Shown piece by piece: positions 11,520 to 23,457 of a stretch of 64,000 nt of DNA. The translations under genes were made by a program, and so were the position numbers. The stretch's first letter is position 1, and the number at the start of each line of letters is the position of its first letter. The notes beneath the pieces are model-generated. The model was not told the origin of the DNA and ran no database searches. It saw nothing but the letters and a program-made list of their open reading frames with translations. Source of the DNA: Calendula officinalis (Eukaryota; Streptophyta; Magnoliopsida; Asterales; Asteraceae); NCBI GenBank assembly GCA_963853835.1, contig OY970829.1, positions 77,312,901 to 77,376,900 on the forward strand. Reading direction: 5' to 3'.

Positions 11520-12022
11520 GGTTGTGTTATATATAATCCACCTTTAAAATATAATATCAAAGGATAAATCCTAGCCATTAGATTAAAAAATCCCTTAACA
11601 ACCACAATCATCAAATCACATGTGATTGAATACACAACCACCACCGCCGGCCACCACCATCGTCGGCCACTACCTCTGCCCGCCGCCGTCGCCGGCCTTC
11701 GCAATCACATGTGATTGGATACGCAATCACGTGTGATTGAAAGCAGCCAACAGTGGCGAGGGGTTGCCGGTTGTGGAAACGCTGGCCGGCAGAGGGTGGT
11801 GGTGGTGGTCGGCAATGTTGAATCACATGTGATTTAATACACATAGGATGGTGGTCGGCGGTGTGCAATCACATGTGATTTAATACACATGAGATGGTGG
11901 TGGTATTGATGTATTAAATCACATGTGATGGTGATAATGATTTGATGGTTGATAAACCCAAAAGTTAAAATTTATCCCTTAAAATTATATAAAAATCAAG
12001 AATTACTTTGACTATTTCTCTT
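11520..12022. mobile_element. Mutator-type foldback element with GC-rich filler and AATCACATGTGATT palindromes
   Basis: The end regions are inverted, for instance AAAGGATAAAT near 11560 against ATTTATCCCTT near 11970. The flanks share ACTCATTAA / ATTCATTAA, a likely 9-bp TSD with one mismatch. Five palindromic AATCACATGTGATT-type motifs (some variants) lie at about 11614, 11704, 11820, 11868 and 11918. They bracket GC-rich DNA (11640-11860, CCACCGCCGGCC-like) very unlike the surroundings, suggesting captured sequence. The 85-aa minus-strand frame here merely translates the palindromes and filler. Confidence 0.55.
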
Positions 12023-12065
12023 ATTCATTAACTACAATTTAATTAATCATGGTAGGTTAAGAATC

Positions 12066-12131
12066 ATGAGAAGGCTTAGTGGTAAGGGTAGGCCTTCTCA
12101 TTACAAAGTCCAACCGAAAGGTTGATTCTAT
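12066..12131 (+). repeat. Possible SINE head (tRNA-like A and B boxes)
   Basis: AGGCTTAGTGGTAAGG resembles a Pol III A box, and AGGTTGATTCTA about 40 bp later is a weak B box. A pol III-type SINE is possible, but the 3' tail is not defined. Confidence 0.3.
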
Positions 12132-12270
12132 ATTAATTTCTCATGTATTTAAATATACAAAAAATGTTAAGAAAAATAAGAAAGAGTTACTATTAACTAT
12201 AATTATTATTTTTTTAAATTTTGCTGACCGGATGTTATCCTATTGAAATTTTGAGAGAGATAAAAATATT

Positions 12271-13574
12271 TGAGTAAATTACACGGATAGTCCCTGTGGT
12301 TTGACCTGAGTTTTGGATTTGGTACCTAAGTTCTAGAAATTACACAAATGGTCACTAAGTATCGAACTTCGTATTGATTTTGGTCCCTAAGCATAACAGA
12401 CGTTAAAATACTCCATTAAATCTAATCATGTGAGATGCAGGTGAGGGCAATTTAGTCATTTTAACCTCTCTCTCTCTCTCTCTCTCTATCTCATATCTCA
12501 TCTCTGTACAAAACCCTATTACTTACTACTTTTTCCACATTTTTTCATCAAACACATACAAATCTAGACACAAAATCAAGCATGAAAGTATTCATTCATC
12601 AAAACGAGAGTACGAGGTCAGGAAATTATTTGCGAAATACAATATTCTTATTAGCACCAATAGTAGTTTCTTAAAATGCAAGAAGAACTTGATACTTGAT
12701 GATAACGTCAGAGTTTAAAGTGAAGGTAAACAGGAGGGAAAATGGCGATGGATGCGAGGATTAAGAGAAATGATCGAAAGAGAAACTTTCTGGATTCAAA
12801 ACCTCTGAATCTCCGATCAAGCGACTGTCCGCCACCTGCACTACCACGTCGTCTTCTGCATCTCCGGTCGATTACCGATGTGACGATCTGCAGGTAGTTG
12901 AATTAGGTTATTCGGGTTCCGTTTGTTACCATTGATTTGAGCTTTAGTGGTTCTCCGGCGAAAGTTGTGAAACCCACATCGGGATTTTATGAATTCTTCA
13001 ATTGTATAAACAAAATCCCAGAGATCTTGAGATTTACCATCCCCTCTTTAATTCCATACCTCTTCTGAAACCCATCTCCAAAACCACCATATCTGAGTTC
13101 TTCTACGATTCCCTTGCGTTATCAAGTTTGAAATTAATTGGGTGGGATGTGAAGCTGTTGGATGGATTGGGGCATGACGAATTAAAGAAATTATGGACCT
13201 TGAAGTTTATAAAGATTTCAAGTTTGAAGCTGTTGGATGGATTGCGTTATCAAGTTTGAAATTAATTGAGTTCTTCATAATATGCTATCGCTGTGTTAAT
13301 GAGAGAAAAGAAACGGTGAGGAAGAACAATTGTGTAATTGGGATTTAGGGTTTTTGTTCAGAGTCAATAGCATGGATAATGGTAAATGACAGAAATACCC
13401 TCATGTGCAATGCACATGATAAAGTTTAACAGCTAAATTTAACGGGTGTTAGGCTTAGGGACCAAAACCAATACGAAGTCCAATACTTAGTGACCATCAG
13501 TGTAATTTCTGGAACTTAGGGACCAAATCCAAAACTCATGTCAAACCACAGGGACCATCCGTGTAATTTACTCA
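12271..13574. mobile_element. TIR element with gene-like cargo (Pack-MULE-like)
   Basis: Terminal inverted repeats of at least 150 bp start TGAGTAAATTACACGGAT and carry the GTCCCTGTGGTTTGACNTGAG block on both ends. This motif is common in plant repeats (family knowledge). The interior, about 12570-13330, includes a CT run (12467-12488) and a 51-codon ATG frame at 12742-12897 rich in basic residues. A duplicated TTGAAGCTGTTGGATGGATT segment lies near 13150 and 13223. Flanking bases are similar but do not give an exact TSD. No transposase is present, so the element is non-autonomous. Confidence 0.6.
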
Positions 13575-14847
13575 AAATAATTAGAATATTATAAAAGAAA
13601 AAACTTTTAGAAAAGTTAATCATTGGAGATGTTATTTATGAATATGTTTTTTATTAGTGAAATATTGATGCAAAAAAGTAATAAACTATTGTGAGATTAA
13701 CCATTAAGATACTCTAATCTACTTACTATTTTAGTAAACATCAACGAAACAAACACATCGAAATAAACATACACTTTAAAGAGTTCAATGCCATGTAGAG
13801 TGTAATGGAGTTTAATGGGTTGGTGACTATTTTTTATGGAAATAAAAAAAACGATATACTAATTTAGCACCGTCGCCTCTGTTATAACCCTCGTCCAAAT
13901 CGTTGGAATCGCCCGCAATCTTCACCTTCTGCCGAGTTTTTCTGTTCCTGATATCGAATTAATGGACAGCAAAACCCTAACTGAACGAAAGAAATGATTA
14001 CATACCTAGTAGATTTTGATTTTGATTTTGAATCGGATTGAATGAATGGATGAACACCAAATTTATGTTAAATTAGGAATTTCAATCAATTACCAACAAA
14101 TATACGAGATATATGGAGAGAATTGAAGAGCTTCCGAATATATGGAGACGGAGATAGCTTAAAATCAGATTGAAATCACAAGTTTGAATTTCGCAGATCA
14201 AAGAGTTTTGGATTTTTCATTTTTTTCGCTGGTAGCATAATGTTTGAATTCGAAACTCTGTGACTTTGGGCTTAGAGTGGGCCTATATTAAGAGTGGGCT
14301 TATAACTTCAATGGGCTTAAATTTACGTTCAAAAAGAGTTTTCCTTGACGTTTATAGATGTTGCAAATTTAGCGATTTCATTCACGATTTATCATGGGGT
14401 GTCACAAGTTTAGCGACAACTAGCGACCTGTGTTGAGATGTTGCAAATTTTTGCAACTTCGTTCAAAATGTGTTTATTCGCAGATTACGCAAGTTCATAC
14501 TTCTACATATTGATTTTTTTAATATATAAATATGCTTAAAATGTGTAAATTCGCGCAGAATGATTTTGGAAGGCACATTTTGTGTAAATTATGCAGATTG
14601 ATATATATGCGTATGGGGTCTCAACAAGTTGTGCCAAAATCCCTCATTTATGTGGCTAATATATATGAAATAGACAAATGCAAAGAGACAAATCATGGCC
14701 TCATATTCTTTATGTTTCAACTTGCTTTTACTTGAAATCTATTTTATTTTGGAGGTTTTGTTAAACTTTTTGGAGTTTTCAAAATAGAATTATTAATGTT
14801 CATTAATCCAAGCATCTTTTTTCCCATGTATTAGACCCATGTTTCAG
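13575..14847. other. Intergenic, with degraded gene-like sequence
   Basis: GC-richer sequence at about 13868-13990 (CGTCGCCTCTGTTATAACCC) looks like a relic of coding or UTR sequence, but no product can be named. 14340-14470 has repeated TTGCAAATTTAGCGA-like words. The start of the RPA-like pseudogene and the 5' end of the Helitron may fall here. No TC...hairpin start was recognised. Confidence 0.35.
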
Positions 14848-16556
14848 ATGTTATTGGCTCTGTTGTGGGGATTATGGAGATTGTAAAGGTACCCACGCAA
14901 AGTGGTATGAAATTTCGACATACTGTTGTGGTCGAGGACAACATGTACGTACTACTTACATACATATTTATATACAATATGAATTATTATAACATTTTGA
15001 CTATTTAATTAAAAAATAAAAACAGGGGAGAACAGCTTGATTTAACTTTTTGGGAGGAGTGGGCCACGATGTGGAATGATTATGCAACCGATCCAGAAAA
15101 ACTTGGACATTTTGTCGTGTTACTATAGCTTGGCAAGGTTAAGTACTTTAAAGGTATGATTTAAATCCCTAATATATAGCATTTTATATTTTGTTAATTT
15201 TTTTTGTTACACACACAATGCAGAGGCACCGGCGGTCCATAATGCTTTGTTCGGAACAAAGATAATTATTGATCAGAATCACCCCGCTATACTTGCATTT
15301 AAAACATAGTGAGTAACATTTATTATTCTCAAAAAAATGGTGTGGTTGATCAATGATTACATTAACATTTGTGCTTGGTTCATTATTGTATTTCAGGGCC
15401 GAAAATCAAGAGCATTATGATCCAAACCAATTCAAAATTGAGTTCTTCACACCTGATGCTAAAGTGGTTACCGTATCCGATTTCTTTAATGGTTCGGTTA
15501 AAAGCATGGTTGGTCATATTCGTCAGGTTCAACAGGTTTGTAAACCATAGTCCAATAACTAATACAATAATACATCTACCTACTTATGATTTTATTAAAT
15601 TTAAGCTGACGTTAAATTATGCTATACAGGATTCCCACTGCATCGTCTTTGCAACCATTCATTGTCTACACGAACAAATGGGATGGGCTTATATAGCATG
15701 CAAGGAGTGCAGTAAAAAAGTGAAAGTAAAATCAGCAAATAATCGCCATACTACTTACGAATGCGACGATTGTGGACGGGCAGTACAAACCGTGTCAAGG
15801 TAAGATTTCACTAAACTGACGAATATTTGAATCCCGTTTTATAATGGAAATTTTGATCCCCTATTTTTACTGTTTATATTTTTTTTATTAACAGGTTTAG
15901 GGTGGTTGTAACAGTCATTGATGAGACTGGTATGGCACAAGTTTTGTTTTTTAACAGCTCTGTTCACAAGTTGACCGGCCTTACTGTCTGGGACTTAATT
16001 GACAAATATGGAAAGGATCCTTCCAAGTACTACCCCGATGAGTTGAATATGATCCTCGGTAAAAAAATGGCTGTTAAAGTTGTGGTATTCTAAAGAAAAC
16101 CATGGCAACAATAACCACACCTACCGATGTGATGGTATGTCTGATGATCCTCAACTCGTCAAGCATTTCAAACAAAATTTTATTGAAGACCGTGTAGTGG
16201 CTGATGTTGTGGATGAGGTAACCTTATGCTTCGTTGTTTTTTTCTAAATAACATAAATATAATAAAATTCGTATTATTTTAATAATAATTTGAGTATCTT
16301 TTTTCAGCCAGAGGATGAGCCGTTGGAGGATTTGAACACGCCTTCAAACTTGATAAAGAAGGTTACCATGACTGATAATAGTGTGAAACGTGTGCTCGAC
16401 ATGCATACACCTCCAACATGTGATGGGGCTTCTGGCAGCGGAACTTCGAGTCAAAAGAAACGTCGTGTCTTTATAAATCTAGATGATCTTGACACGGATT
16501 CCGACGATAAAAGCTCGGAAGGCTTGGTTCAAGTGAAGATCGAACCCGAAGATTGA
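14848..16556 (+). pseudogene. Replication protein A 70-kDa-like (RPA1) pseudogene, Helitron-associated
   Basis: Exon-like blocks with GT-AG ends read as OB-fold pieces of RPA1: 14848-14944 (VIGSVVGIMEIVKVPTQSG), 15026-15153 (LDLTFWEEWATMWNDY), 15224-15308, 15397-15535, 15630-15799, 15895-16217 and 16308-16556. The fifth block carries the Rep_fac-A_C zinc ribbon, with paired CxxC motifs CKEC and CDDC. Block two has an in-frame TAG at 15126-15128, and block six shifts frame near 16085-16094, so no full protein can be made. The last block is an acidic Ser-rich tail ending QVKIEPED. RPA genes are typical passengers or helpers of plant Helitrons, and helicase remains lie 5 kb downstream on the same strand. 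Confidence 0.75.
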
Positions 16557-19500
16557 TAAATACCATCAAATGGAAGTTGGTTTATATACGTTTTGCAACA
16601 TTTTTCATGTTTGGTTATGTTTTGAGTCTGTTTGGTTTTGAGCCACGGTTACTTTTCAATTTTTGAGACTTTTCGTAATATGAGACAGTTTTCAATTTGT
16701 GTTTTACATTTGTTTATTTTATTCATTAATTTGTTATTAACGAAATAAACACCTTTAATTATCAGTCAAAGATATTCGATTCAGTTGTAAACTTTATAAA
16801 AAATTAAAAAACAAAAAAATTCATAAAAGCCATTATACTTGAATGTTTTACGAATTAAAACAATTTTAATACTAATTTATATTTTAAATCACGGAATAAT
16901 TGAAATACGACGTATTCAAAAAAACAGTTTAAACATATATGCTTCAAATTAACTCCAAATTTCGAAGACCAAAAACCCTAAATTATATATTCATTAACAT
17001 ATAATGTTGATAACATCTTTAATTTTTTCTTTTTATTTTTTATTTTTTAATACTGTTTTATTAACATAAAAATTAAAATTAAAATCTTACAATTTTTAAA
17101 ATTAACATCTAGGTATTCAGAAAACACTAAATTATATGTTTATAAACATCTTAATCATGTAAATACGGCTATGTAACAGTTGCTGTAATTCCGAAATTTG
17201 AGGCATGCAAATAAGGTATTTTTTCAACATATTAGTTAATGTTACTTTAATTAAAAACCGGAAATTAGGAGCAGATCTTTTCAATCAGTTAATACCGCCC
17301 AAATTATGCGTTTTTTTTTAATTTATTCCAATTAATTACGGAAACTATATAATACCATATTGTTAATAATATTAATAATCAAACTCACCATACTTCGTAT
17401 TAGTCATCAAGATCTGCTGTAATCTATTCCGCAAATTCGGAGATTTGAATCTCAAAAGGATACCCACCCCTTTATAATCAGAACTCGCCATACGAAAATC
17501 ACAAAGCTAAAAACCATGCGAACATCGAACTTCAATTAGTTTAAGGTACATACTATGGTATTTATAATACTTTTTTTACGTATATTTTCATTTGTGTAAT
17601 TCTTTAATCTTTTATCGTTCATACCTCATATGTTTTCCTGCATTGTTTTTAATGGTCAATTATTTGTACTTCAACTAATTTCTACTGCATTGTATTTATC
17701 ATAAATTTTGAAACTGTTTTTAGCTTATATGAGGTATGAAAAATTTTAGATAATTCATTTTTTTAATCAAAATTTTATTTTTTTTAGTCATTCTTTTTTT
17801 TATGAATAATTTTCGGTGACCTTGCAGGAAAACTAATCAAGAGGACACAAAAAATTATTCGATTGAAAGGTAATTTATAAACCCTTTTTTTTTTTTGCTT
17901 ATTTAAACTTTTAATATATCACAATTTTTGATAAAAAAAAATACAGATTTTTAAGAAATTGACAGTTTTTAGGTGTACACCGTTTGCCTTTAATTCTATA
18001 AACAGGGAAAATTTATTAACATATTTTAATTTTTGTTAACTCTTAAAATAATTAGGAATCAGTTTTACAGTTTGACTTTAATAGTAAAACTGATTAAACT
18101 CGAGTTTTAATATCAACTGTTTTTGGCCATATACTTTTTTTAAGATTTTAAATTGACTGTTCTGACTTTAATAGTCAGACTTATTAAACTGTAATTTTAT
18201 AGTAAACTGTTATTATTTAGGCTACACGAAAAAAAAATAATTAACAATCAGTTCGACAGTTTGACTTTAATAGTCAAACATGTGAATACGTCATTTTAAT
18301 CATAAATTTCTTAATTTAAATGTTTTAAAACTTTTAAAATAATTAGGAAGCATTTTGACAGTTTGACTTTAATAGTTAACCTGATAAAACTAGAGTTTTA
18401 ATATAAATTGTCTTTGTCCTTATACTTTTTTAACATGTTAAAAAATGTTCTGACTTTAATAGTCAGACTTATTAAAAAATAAAAAATAAATTTAATTAAA
18501 CACAGTTTAGGTAACTATATTAAATTTCCATTAAATTTTGTCATTTTATTACAATACGTGTCCAATCAAACCATTTTGGCATTAAAAATTCAAAATATCC
18601 AAATTTGTAAAAAATCAAATGAGGAACTTTATTTTATATTGTTTTAACTTTTTAAAGTCAAAATAACTTACTTTGATTTAATATAATACAATTTCACTAT
18701 TAAGAGTTAAACAGTTTGACTTTTAAAAGTCAAAATGTCCAACCTTTAACTGAATTTCCTTAAACATCAGTTTTTTGATTTAAATACGGCGCCAATTAAG
18801 TCAGTTTATTTAAATAGTACAAATCAACTAAATCTATTTTTTTATAAATTTCCAAAAAAAACCACTAATATTAAGGTGGATAAACTATGGTTGAAATACT
18901 TACAACAGGACAATAGTTAAAGATACTGTCAACTGCAATCATCCTTAGTCATCTGCAGCGATTTTATTCACAGGCAACAATCAACTCCATTTGCATCTAC
19001 CTTCTTCGATCTACAAAATATTCAAGATAAGTTTCCTACTTAAATTTAGTTTTTCATCTACCTTGATTAGATAGTACTTAGTTTATCACAATGCAGAAAC
19101 ATATGCTAACATTTTAATTGCAATTCCTGTTATAAATTCGTGCAACAAATACAAGAATGAGCTAAATTTAAGTAGAGATTGCATATCCGGATGGACAATA
19201 CACCCGAAAGAGATTGCATGAAATCATAAATTTTCGTTAAACTCATTCTGAATTATATTCTAACAGGTATGCAGCATTTGAAATTTTTCCTGTATTTGCT
19301 GTTTTAAAAAACTGCATTTGATTGCTTAACAGTCAATATTTATGTAAAGTTTTAATTCCTCATGTGTAGCCTAATAATCCTATAGTTTCCTAAGACTATT
19401 TTTATCATCAAATATATATTTTCGTACAATTCCTAAGTGTTTTAGATTGAGTTAACTTAATTAAATTGTTTGGTGATTAGCGATCCACTGGAATTGGTCC

Positions 19501-20185
19501 ACGATGTATAATTAGGTTTTATTCCTAAAATTAATTAAAATTTCAATCACACGATTCGTACAGGAAACTGATCATAGATTTAGGAACACTAAAATGCAAT
19601 TCTAACTCCATAATTTATAAACCCTAATTCATTAACACAATTATGTATTTTGAAAATTACCATTCTAGGGTTTGCAGCAAGACATAATCATCGATCTCTG
19701 TACGCCACCGCAAATCGCCGTCGATTTAACCGATCCGCAAGGTATTACTCTGTTTGACTTAAATCCATATCATCGGAACGGTGGTATCTGTGGTTTGCAA
19801 ATGACGAATACTGGATATTTGCTCTGCCTTCCACCTAATTTCCAGAGTGTGTATATTTTGAATGCAAAATCGGATAATGCGTGAAACACCCATCGGCATC
19901 GACTCCATGTGGTTTGCAAATGGGTTGTGAATTAGGTTAATGGGCTGTACATGGAGTCCATGAAATTATTTAAATGGGCTGGCCAGATTTATTACGTCGA
20001 ATGGGCTGTCAAATTAGTTATTATTATATTTGATCTTTTTATTGCCAAAATACTCCACTAAAGTCAAACAAAAATATCGCCAATCATTTTTTATGCTACT
20101 CTAATATTTTGTAATATACATTTGGTACCTTCTAATTTTATTTTAATTATTTTACAGATATTTTCTACGGAGAATTTATATTGAG
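16557..20185. other. AT-rich Helitron interior without genes
   Basis: Very AT-rich DNA with no credible ORF. At about 18050-18190 and 18340-18476 a diverged direct repeat (GACTTTAATAGTCAGACTTATT, inside longer similarity of about 140 bp) recurs with a spacing near 290 bp. CAGTTTGACTTTAATAGT appears four times. A frame at 19672-19884 starts from TTG and matches nothing I know. Confidence 0.4.
18050..18480. repeat. Diverged direct repeat, period about 290 bp
   Basis: Two units share CAGTTTGACTTTAATAG, an AGAGTTTTAATAT-like word, ATACTTTTTT and a CTGACTTTAATAGTCAGAC block in the same order. The last block is itself an inverted repeat, with TCTGACT facing AGTCAGA. An extra CAGTTTGACTTTAATAGTC copy lies between them. 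Confidence 0.5.
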
Positions 20186-21228
20186 ATGTCTAATTCCACC
20201 ACCGATCAAGAAATGGTAGATAAAATAGTAAAAAAAGGAGGAAAAAGGAAAACCACGATAGGAAACAATGAGAATCAGCCAGAAAACATTAAACGCATCG
20301 TAGTAGATGCTCAATTACATGGTAATTGCTCTTTGTCTAACACGCAATTAGATAATGTCTATAAATATTGGCTTGAAAAGTCATCACCAATATTTAAGTA
20401 TTATTTTATCTTACTCAAGTTACTTATATATTAAATTGATTAAATAATTTATTATACAATTTAACCAAATTTATTTTATTTTGTACTATAAGATTTGCCA
20501 CATGAGATCCAAACGTGGTTAGGAAACCTGGAAGACCTATCGGAAGAAGACCGTTTATGGCGCTAAATGAAAGTATGTCATGTTTTTTTTCTATAATAAC
20601 TCATATGTTGATTAAATTTTGTTTTTTTTCAAGATCAAACAAATAAATATGTGGACATTTTTTATTTAAAAACGTTTTTACATTTTACATATTTGCTAGG
20701 TGACATTACAAAACGGCGTCGTGGAAGGCCGACAAATGATTCAATACCCCCCAGCTACATCGAATCAAAATGTATCAATTTTATGGACTATTCAAAAAAT
20801 TATCTATTATGTTTATAAGTTTCTAACGTCATAGCTTATTAAATTAAGTATTAAAATATTAAATATATTTTACTAAAAAATTGCAACTAATTATAATTAT
20901 TTGTAATGTTGCGTAGGTCCATCCTTTATATCACCAATGCCTATGATAGCACCACGTATTAGTCAATTATCAGGTAAGTATATTGAATATCAAATTTATC
21001 ATATGATCAATTTAATTTGCATATAAAAAATATATTCGCTTTCATCTCATGCATAATTATTTGTTGTTAATGACTTGAATTAGGTCCACCGTTAAATAGC
21101 TTTTATCGAATGACCCCTTCAATAAATGGACTATTCGCAACACCACCAACAACCAAAACACCATTCGTACAGTTTGGAACTCATACAACTACAACAGAAC
21201 CTTTTTCTGACCCCGTTACTTCAACCAG
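20186..21228 (+). pseudogene. N-terminal exons of a Helitron replication protein, with AT-hook
   Basis: A chain of short exon-like blocks with good GT-AG borders starts at ATG 20186 (MSNSTTDQEMVDKIVKK). It continues at 20493-20572 (LPHEIQTWLGNLEDLSEEDR, then an in-frame TAA), 20700-20771 (KRRRGRPTNDSIPPSY), 20917-20973 and 21084-21228. The last block ends in a Thr/Pro-rich TPPTTKTPF...EPFSDP segment. The RRRGRP AT-hook and TPF...PFSD pattern resemble the N-terminal part of plant Helitron proteins (recollection). The Rep catalytic domain that should follow is missing, so only the head of the gene remains. Confidence 0.5.
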
Positions 21229-22022
21229 GTGGTGAAAATGATGGTGAGTCGTCAGTAGAGTTCCCGGATAACATGCTGATTCCAGCATCTGATGATAACG
21301 TTGGGGCTATTATTGCAGAAACATACCCTCATTTGCAAGATAATCTATGGCAGCCCAACTTTTTCGAAGATAGATCCATTCTTGCTCCCACGCATGAAAT
21401 GGTTGACCTCATAAACGAACGTATGCTGTCATTAATTCCTGGAGAAGAAAAGGAGTACGAGTCATCGGACTCGGTTTCCGCTGCAGACGAAGATGATACT
21501 ATGTTTAACCTTGATCTTTACACCACTGACTTCTTGAACAGCATAAAAATGTCAGGTGTCCCGCAACATATATTGAAGTTAAAGATTGGGGCTCCGGTAA
21601 CGTGTATGAGGAATATTGATCAGAAAGCTGGATTGTACAACGGAACCAGACTTCAGATATTACGAATGGGGGTGAATATAATCGAGGGTAAAATCATATC
21701 TGGCGGCAAGGTGGGTACAATTTGCGCTATCCCTCGAATGGTTATTAGCCCTTCCGACAACAAGATGCCTTTCAAATTGAATTGCAGGCAATTTCCTGTT
21801 CAGGTATGCTTTGTTATGACCATTAATAAAAGTCAAGGACAGACGTTGTCTCAGGTTGGGTTGTTTCTGCAAAAACCGGTTTTCTCACATGGCCAACTTT
21901 ATGTGGCCGTATCACGAGTTAAGAACAAGAAGGGATTGAAGGTCATTTGTTGTGACATCGATGAGAATTATACTAATTCGACAGCAAATGTAGTTTACAA
22001 AGAAGTCTTATTTCGTTTGTAG
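21229..22022 (+). pseudogene. Helitron PIF1-type helicase, C-terminal fragment
   Basis: Beginning with GGENDGE at about 21229, the frame encodes the final third of a PIF1-like helicase. It has RSILAPTHEMVDLIN, the LKIGAPVTCMRNID block, the TINKSQGQTL motif and the HGQLYVAVSRV motif, then the stop at 22020-22022. Walker A, Walker B and the HUH endonuclease are absent. The upstream part of the same open frame is out of phase with the N-terminal exons, so the junction at about 21229 marks an internal deletion of most of the Rep-helicase gene. It cannot be functional alone. Confidence 0.8.
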
Positions 22023-22154
22023 ATTTTTATGTAACATTTTTCAATGTATTTATCAATCTATCAATCCATCATTTCAGCTACATCATTATTATATCATTTT
22101 AAAATTATTAATATTTGTTTGGGATTTTTCTACATAATAAATTTTGTAGCATAT

Positions 22155-22181
22155 CCGCCATCGGGCGGCTTATGTAGCTAG
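22155..22181 (+). other. Helitron 3' terminus: GC hairpin plus CTAG
   Basis: CCGCC-ATCG-GGCGG forms a 5-bp GC stem with a 4-nt loop at 22155-22168. CTAG follows nine bases later at 22178-22181, and a T comes next. This matches the canonical Helitron end (hairpin, about 10 nt, CTRR, insertion before T). It lies 133 bp downstream of the helicase stop, on the same strand. Confidence 0.75.
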
Positions 22182-23457
22182 TAGAGTATATGATTTCAGT
22201 TTGGAATTTTATTTGAAGGGAATAATCTCTTTATTTATAGAAATAGATAGAGTTTTATAAAAAGTATGGTTGGATAACTTCGGAAATTCTCAAATAGCAA
22301 CGAGGATTTTTATTGGCTATTCAAAGCCTCACGTACTTTATCATTGCTAACTTCCAAAACACGCCTTTATTCGCCTTCTCAATCTTCAGACTCCATTTTT
22401 CCATAAATTCCATCCGCAGCCCGCCCATGCCCTTGCGTCTTGGCTAAATTAAATGGGGGTGATTTCTATAAACTAAAACTATTCTATATATAAAATGGTT
22501 TATAGTTCTAACAATCTCTACATTTAAATGTGTTAAAAGGTAGTTTAAGTTTTATTCTATAAAAAATGATATAAATTTAGAGGATGTATGTGTAATAATT
22601 AACCATTAAAAAATAAGCTATTTATGCAACGATGTATTATAATATATACTACTAAAGGGCCACAATAACTAAAAGCGAAATAGTACAACATATTACATAT
22701 ATACAATCATATGGGTGTGTTTGGATAAGTTTTTTTGAACTCTAAAAGTATTTTTAGATAAACATACTTAGACTGGTGCCAAAAGTGATGCAACTGACGC
22801 CATCATTTTTTACCTAATTAGCGACACGCCAGCTCACAGTCCAACTGATTAGTGATTATAGGCATTAAATTAGCATGTGTATAAGCGATTCAAAAAAATT
22901 AGCATACGTATATATATGTGTAAGGTCACTCAAATCAAAGTATAAACCAAATTAAATAATGAAAATGGACGGATTAAATGACTCGGAAGAAAAAACTGGG
23001 CAGAATTTGAGGATTGAGACGACACTTTTAATTTGACGGAATAATTTTACTTATTTGAAGAAAAAAATAACTTTAGGAGCCCACATATTGATTCGACAAA
23101 CACAAAATTAGACGATAATCAGTAATATTAGTAGGAGACAACATCTGTGGAAGCAAAACATCTACCCTGTTATTCATTTTCTTTTTTGAACAGCATGAAA
23201 AGGTATAACGGCAATGAGTTTCGGCAATGTCATCACCCGCACCGAAGATACCCAGGAACCATATATTAAAAAATTAAAATTCTTGCAAAAAGCTAGGGTA
23301 CATATTCCACACCACAATTACCAAAAACCTACCACCACCATCTAACTATATACAAAAAAGACAAACACCATTTTAAACTATACCAAGTTAATAAAGACTT
23401 CCTCCTCTTTTATATTGTCTTGATCACAATTCCATCAGGTCCCCACTCATTACTTCC
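22182..23457. other. Intergenic, no gene seen
   Basis: AT-rich sequence with no supported ORF, RNA or inverted repeat. Confidence 0.4.

Noticed and set aside
11516..11868. Minus-strand frames with repeated SHVI words
   Set aside because: They translate the AATCACATGTGATT palindrome and the GC-rich filler; not a protein.
19672..19884. 70-codon frame in the Helitron interior
   Set aside because: Opens from TTG, has no known motif, and the surroundings are AT-rich non-coding DNA.
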